DNA of 64,000 nt from CAWCPR01 sp963797475 (GTDB lineage: Bacteria > Chloroflexota > Anaerolineae > Anaerolineales > UBA4823). Made by a program: the position numbers and the translations under genes. This document shows, one piece after another, positions 61,475 to 64,000 of the stretch. Under the pieces are notes generated by a model, which saw only the letters and a list, made by a program, of their open reading frames with translations, did no database searches and was not told the DNA's origin. The DNA is taken from the NCBI GenBank assembly GCA_963797475.1, contig CAWCPR010000003.1:806001-870000 (forward strand), in the 5' to 3' direction. Numbering within the stretch: the first letter of the stretch is position 1; each line of letters opens with the position of its first letter.

Positions 61475-62302
61475 ATGTCCCCTGTCAACTCGATGGACTA
61501 CAGCGGTAAAGACACCGTATTGGATGTCATCCGCCAAGAAAGCGATGATTTCTTCAGCCTCGTCGACGATCCAGAGAATTGGAATGTGCAAACACGCTGC
61601 ACCGAGTGGGAAGTGCGCGACCTCGTCGGTCACATGATCGACGTCACCGAAGGTTATCTCACCCGCTGGGATAAAGCTCGTAATAACGAACCCATCGATA
61701 CGGCTGGCCTGCTGGTAATGGCTCGTGATCTCAACAACCATGCCCAGGCGTTTCGCAGCCTGCCGCGCCAGGAAGCGATTACCCGCCTTAAAACCGACTA
61801 TGCCAGGATGATGGAAATCTTTGATAATTTGACCGCCGACGAATGGAGCGGTTTTCTCGTCACTCACCCATTCATGGGACCCCTGCCCACACTTTTCTAC
61901 CCTGCCTTCCACGTCATGGATTATGGCGTACACACCTGGGATATTCGCTGGGGAATGGGCGAGAAGACGCGCAAATTGGATGAGCGTACCGCCGGCGTGC
62001 TGGTCCCGTACATGCTGTATGCGCTTTTGCCCTCCACGGTAGACGCCCAATCGGCTGCCGGGGTGGATGTGGAATATGGCATCGAAGTCTCCGGCGAGTG
62101 GGGCGGCAAATGGCGAGCGACGGTGAAGGATGGTAAGTTCGAGGTCAAGCCTGAGACCGGCGATTTCGAGGGCTGTGATGCCATCTTCAGTTACGATCCA
62201 TCCGACTTCGTGCTCACAGCCTTTCAACAATTCCCGGGCGGCGCTGCCCGCGGAGACCAGGATACCATCAACACAGTTCGTAATTTGTTTTTTAGAATCT
62301 GA
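61475..62302 (+). CDS. Maleylpyruvate isomerase-like (DinB/MDMPI) protein
   Basis: A 275-residue protein. The N-terminal metal-binding DinB-like MDMPI domain (RCTEWEVRDLVGHMIDVTEGYL, with His, and further His in ILF-like LFYPAFHVMDYGVHTWDIRWG) is followed by an SCP2-like C-terminal domain. Mycothiol-dependent relatives isomerise maleylpyruvate in gentisate breakdown. Chloroflexota are not known for mycothiol, so the thiol and substrate may differ. SD AGGAGAA before ATG. It sits between maleylacetate reductase and a VOC protein, supporting an aromatic-acid role. Confidence 0.8.
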   Translation: MSPVNSMDYSGKDTVLDVIRQESDDFFSLVDDPENWNVQTRCTEWEVRDLVGHMIDVTEGYLTRWDKARNNEPIDTAGLLVMARDLNNHAQAFRSLPRQEAITRLKTDYARMMEIFDNLTADEWSGFLVTHPFMGPLPTLFYPAFHVMDYGVHTWDIRWGMGEKTRKLDERTAGVLVPYMLYALLPSTVDAQSAAGVDVEYGIEVSGEWGGKWRATVKDGKFEVKPETGDFEGCDAIFSYDPSDFVLTAFQQFPGGAARGDQDTINTVRNLFFRI

Positions 62303-62370
62303 TCCGTCCTTCCGAGAGCAAGGTCCTCTCAAGAACCGCACTCGGAAGAAAAATATCAGGAGAACCCACG

Positions 62371-62922
62371 ATGATTAAGATCCAAACCCAGGGCGTCCAT
62401 CACATCACCTTCGTCGGCTCGAACCGCGAAGCGATCATTGACTTCTACCAGGGAGTGTTGGGCATGCCGCTGGTCTTCGAGCAGCCCAACCTGGACGTGC
62501 CTGAGGAAAATCACCTTTATTTCGACGCCGGCGACGGCAGGTTGATCACTTTCTTCGTCCGGCCAACCCGCCTCAACGATCCGAAGCCCAATCCCCAAAA
62601 TATTGGCAACCTGCACCATCTGGCCTTCAATGTCTCCCGGGCCACGTATACGCAAGTTGCGAGGCGGTTGAGCGAGCTCGGCATCGAGAATACCGGCCCC
62701 ATTGATCGCGGCTTTATGGATTCGATTTACTTCCGCGACCCAAACGGGCAGTTGCTTGAGATGGCCTGCTTTAAATTCGAGCCGCCCCAGGGCTACACCA
62801 TCGCTGACGTGCTCAGCACCGCCCATCGCTTGCGGTTGGAGAGCGGAGATTACAACATTTCTGACAAACACCTGGCCGATGCCATCGCCGAATTGAGCCA
62901 GAAAAAGGTCCTGGTCTCCTGA
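62371..62922 (+). CDS. VOC-family protein (glyoxalase/ring-cleavage dioxygenase type)
   Basis: A 183-residue protein of the vicinal-oxygen-chelate family, two beta-alpha-beta-beta-beta modules. The metal-ligand pattern is visible: GVHHITFVG (His10/His11), NLHHLAFNV (His82/His83) and LLEMACF (Glu130). The DPNGQLLEM ending is typical of dioxygenases and glyoxalases. SD AGGAGAA before ATG. A ring-opening or thiol-adduct role is plausible from the neighbours; the family is too broad to name a substrate. Confidence 0.85.
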   Translation: MIKIQTQGVHHITFVGSNREAIIDFYQGVLGMPLVFEQPNLDVPEENHLYFDAGDGRLITFFVRPTRLNDPKPNPQNIGNLHHLAFNVSRATYTQVARRLSELGIENTGPIDRGFMDSIYFRDPNGQLLEMACFKFEPPQGYTIADVLSTAHRLRLESGDYNISDKHLADAIAELSQKKVLVS

Positions 62923-62934
62923 GCGTCGAAGTCA

Positions 62935-63588
62935 TTGACCGTTCCAAGAGTTATGATGGTTTCTGCCGAAAACGACCCGCGCCGGGCGGGCACAATCTGG
63001 GTGCAAGATTTAGATGGACCATCGCCTGCCATCTCACCCCTGGTCGCGGCGACTTTTAGCCCTCTAGGGCCCGAGTGCGCCCCTGAGCTCGTCGCAGCGG
63101 CAGGCGCTGACCATTCCGAGGAAATCCTCCACCAATTCGAGACCGGGCGGCGTTGTTACGCCGCCAGGGTCGATGCTGAAATAGCGGCGTATGGGTGGGT
63201 TAGCATGGAGGAGGAATTCATCGGCGAATTGAATCTCCGCCTCAGGTTGCTGCCCGGCGAAGCATATATCTGGGACTGCGCCACCCTGCCGCCTTTTCGC
63301 CGGATTCACCTGTACAGCGCCTTGTTGACGTATATCCTCTCGGAGCTGCGAAACGAGCGATTTTGCCGGGTGTGGATCGGAGCAAACCTGGAAAACATCG
63401 CCTCGCAGCGCGGCATCGACCGGGCAGGCTTTCGGCGGGTGGCGGACGTGGTGATCGCTCGCGTTTTTACCCTGCGCCAGGTATGGGTGCAGGGACATCC
63501 TGAGGCGCCCCAGGCCCTTGTGGCGGAGGCGCGGCGCGTCTTCCTGAATAACCGGGACAAGGTCTGGTTGGAGGCGGTAAAGCTCTAG
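62935..63588 (+). CDS. GNAT-family N-acetyltransferase-like protein
   Basis: A 217-residue protein with GNAT-like core strands and helices (CYAARVDAEIAAYGWVSMEEEF, then YIWDCATLPPFRRIHLYSALLTYILSEL, where the usual R-x-x-G-x-G/A loop is only FRRIHLYS). The glycines of the acetyl-CoA loop are missing, so binding may differ or be lost. It starts 12 bp after the VOC gene; TTG 62935 or ATG 62953 may be the start. Function unclear. Confidence 0.6.
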   Translation: MTVPRVMMVSAENDPRRAGTIWVQDLDGPSPAISPLVAATFSPLGPECAPELVAAAGADHSEEILHQFETGRRCYAARVDAEIAAYGWVSMEEEFIGELNLRLRLLPGEAYIWDCATLPPFRRIHLYSALLTYILSELRNERFCRVWIGANLENIASQRGIDRAGFRRVADVVIARVFTLRQVWVQGHPEAPQALVAEARRVFLNNRDKVWLEAVKL

Positions 63589-63648
63589 AATTCAATCCGC
63601 CATTTTTTGGCTTTACTTTCCACCAGTATGCGCTAAAATATTTACAGC

Positions 63649-64000
63649 ATGCTGGATTTCCCGCCGCTGATTGCGACCAAGTTTCATATCCCGCCATCCA
63701 GCCCCGGCCTGATCGTGCGCCCGCGCCTGGTCAGCTTGCTGGAAAACGGGACGCGCCTGCCGTTAACGCTCATCTCTGCTCCGCCAGGCTTTGGGAAAAC
63801 CATGCTGGTTGCAGACTGGGTGAGCCGTCTCGGGGCTACATCTCCTGCATCGCCAGCCTGCGCCTGGGTCTCCCTGGACAAATCAGATGACCCAACGGTT
63901 ACATTTTGGCGTTATATCCTAAGCGCCCTGCGGAAAGCCATCCCTGGTTTGGGGGATACCACCCAGGCGATGCTCACTGCGCCTCAGCCGCCGAGGATCG
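63649..64000 (+). CDS. MalT/LuxR-type regulator, N-terminal part (runs off the window)
   Basis: ATG 63649 opens a frame that is still open at the window end, giving 117 residues. It starts LIATKFHIPPSSPGLIVRPRL and has the Walker A APPGFGKTMLVADW and CAWVSLDKSDDPTVTFWRYIL. This is the standard beginning of MalT-type STAND regulators of about 900 residues with a C-terminal LuxR helix-turn-helix. No stop occurs in frame up to the edge. Confidence 0.85.
   Translation, partial: MLDFPPLIATKFHIPPSSPGLIVRPRLVSLLENGTRLPLTLISAPPGFGKTMLVADWVSRLGATSPASPACAWVSLDKSDDPTVTFWRYILSALRKAIPGLGDTTQAMLTAPQPPRI

Overview
The window reads as a chromosomal segment of a bacterium of moderately high G+C, most likely phylum Chloroflexota (Anaerolineae-like). 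This rests on the gene mix: a mevalonate-pathway decarboxylase, a lone roadblock/LC7 protein, proline/threonine-rich lipoproteins, and several very large SARP/BTAD, MalT-like and XRE-STAND regulators with TPR tails. The taxonomic call is inference. I see no rRNA, tRNA, CRISPR array, prophage or complete insertion sequence.

Layout. 0-2.4 kb: start of a zinc-ribbon gene leaving the window, a CocE/NonD hydrolase broken by three frameshifts, and a STAS protein. 2.5-4.2 kb (+): deoxynucleoside kinase and an AlkA-like glycosylase. 4.2-10.2 kb (-): a biosynthetic block transcribed leftward, made of a three-domain lipoyl/PSBD/NeuD-type acyltransferase, a DegT aminotransferase, two tandem AlaDH/PNT-like dehydrogenases and a UbiA prenyltransferase. 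10.4-26.1 kb (+): a lipoprotein, then a GntR/FCD regulator behind a consensus promoter and a 14-bp-arm palindrome. These lead a long same-strand run of three Gfo/Idh/MocA oxidoreductases, two DUF885-type peptidases, a dipeptide-type ABC importer (binding protein and two permeases, no ATPase), a gamma-glutamyltransferase homologue, an aminotransferase and a 2-hydroxyacid dehydrogenase. This looks like a catabolic operon for a peptide-like or amidated compound.

26.2-34.6 kb (-): pth, mfd, a PglC-like priming sugar transferase, an EamA transporter, and E1-alpha/E1-beta of a 2-oxoacid dehydrogenase with no E2 or E3. 34.7-45.7 kb is housekeeping: roadblock protein, pyrG, eno, radC, acylphosphatase, HEAT-repeat protein, site-2 protease and mevalonate-type decarboxylase, with membrane and secreted proteins between. 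45.8-47.6 kb: a TetR regulator and FAD monooxygenase behind a textbook promoter and operator. 47.6-55.1 kb: a corridor with many broken genes (LysR tail, frameshifted STAND regulator, collapsed cyclase, headless GNAT, nucleotidyltransferase-like remnant) around an unusual repeat protein, a MoCo-sulfurase-like enzyme, a small EamA protein and an AdoMet-decarboxylase homologue. 55.2-64 kb (+): membrane protein, esterase, frameshifted SARP regulator, maleylacetate reductase, maleylpyruvate-isomerase-like protein, VOC protein, GNAT protein and the start of a MalT-like regulator.

The most interesting signal is the lipoyl/PSBD/NeuD fusion at 9.0-10.2 kb taken together with the orphan E1 pair beside a priming glycosyltransferase at 26-30 kb. 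I propose, as inference, an acyl-transfer machine in which E1 loads an acyl group from a 2-oxoacid onto the lipoyl arm and a left-handed beta-helix acyltransferase, in place of the usual E2 catalytic domain, passes it to an amino sugar made by the DegT enzyme. A second theme is frameshifting: six frame changes in three long genes, all of the same sign.
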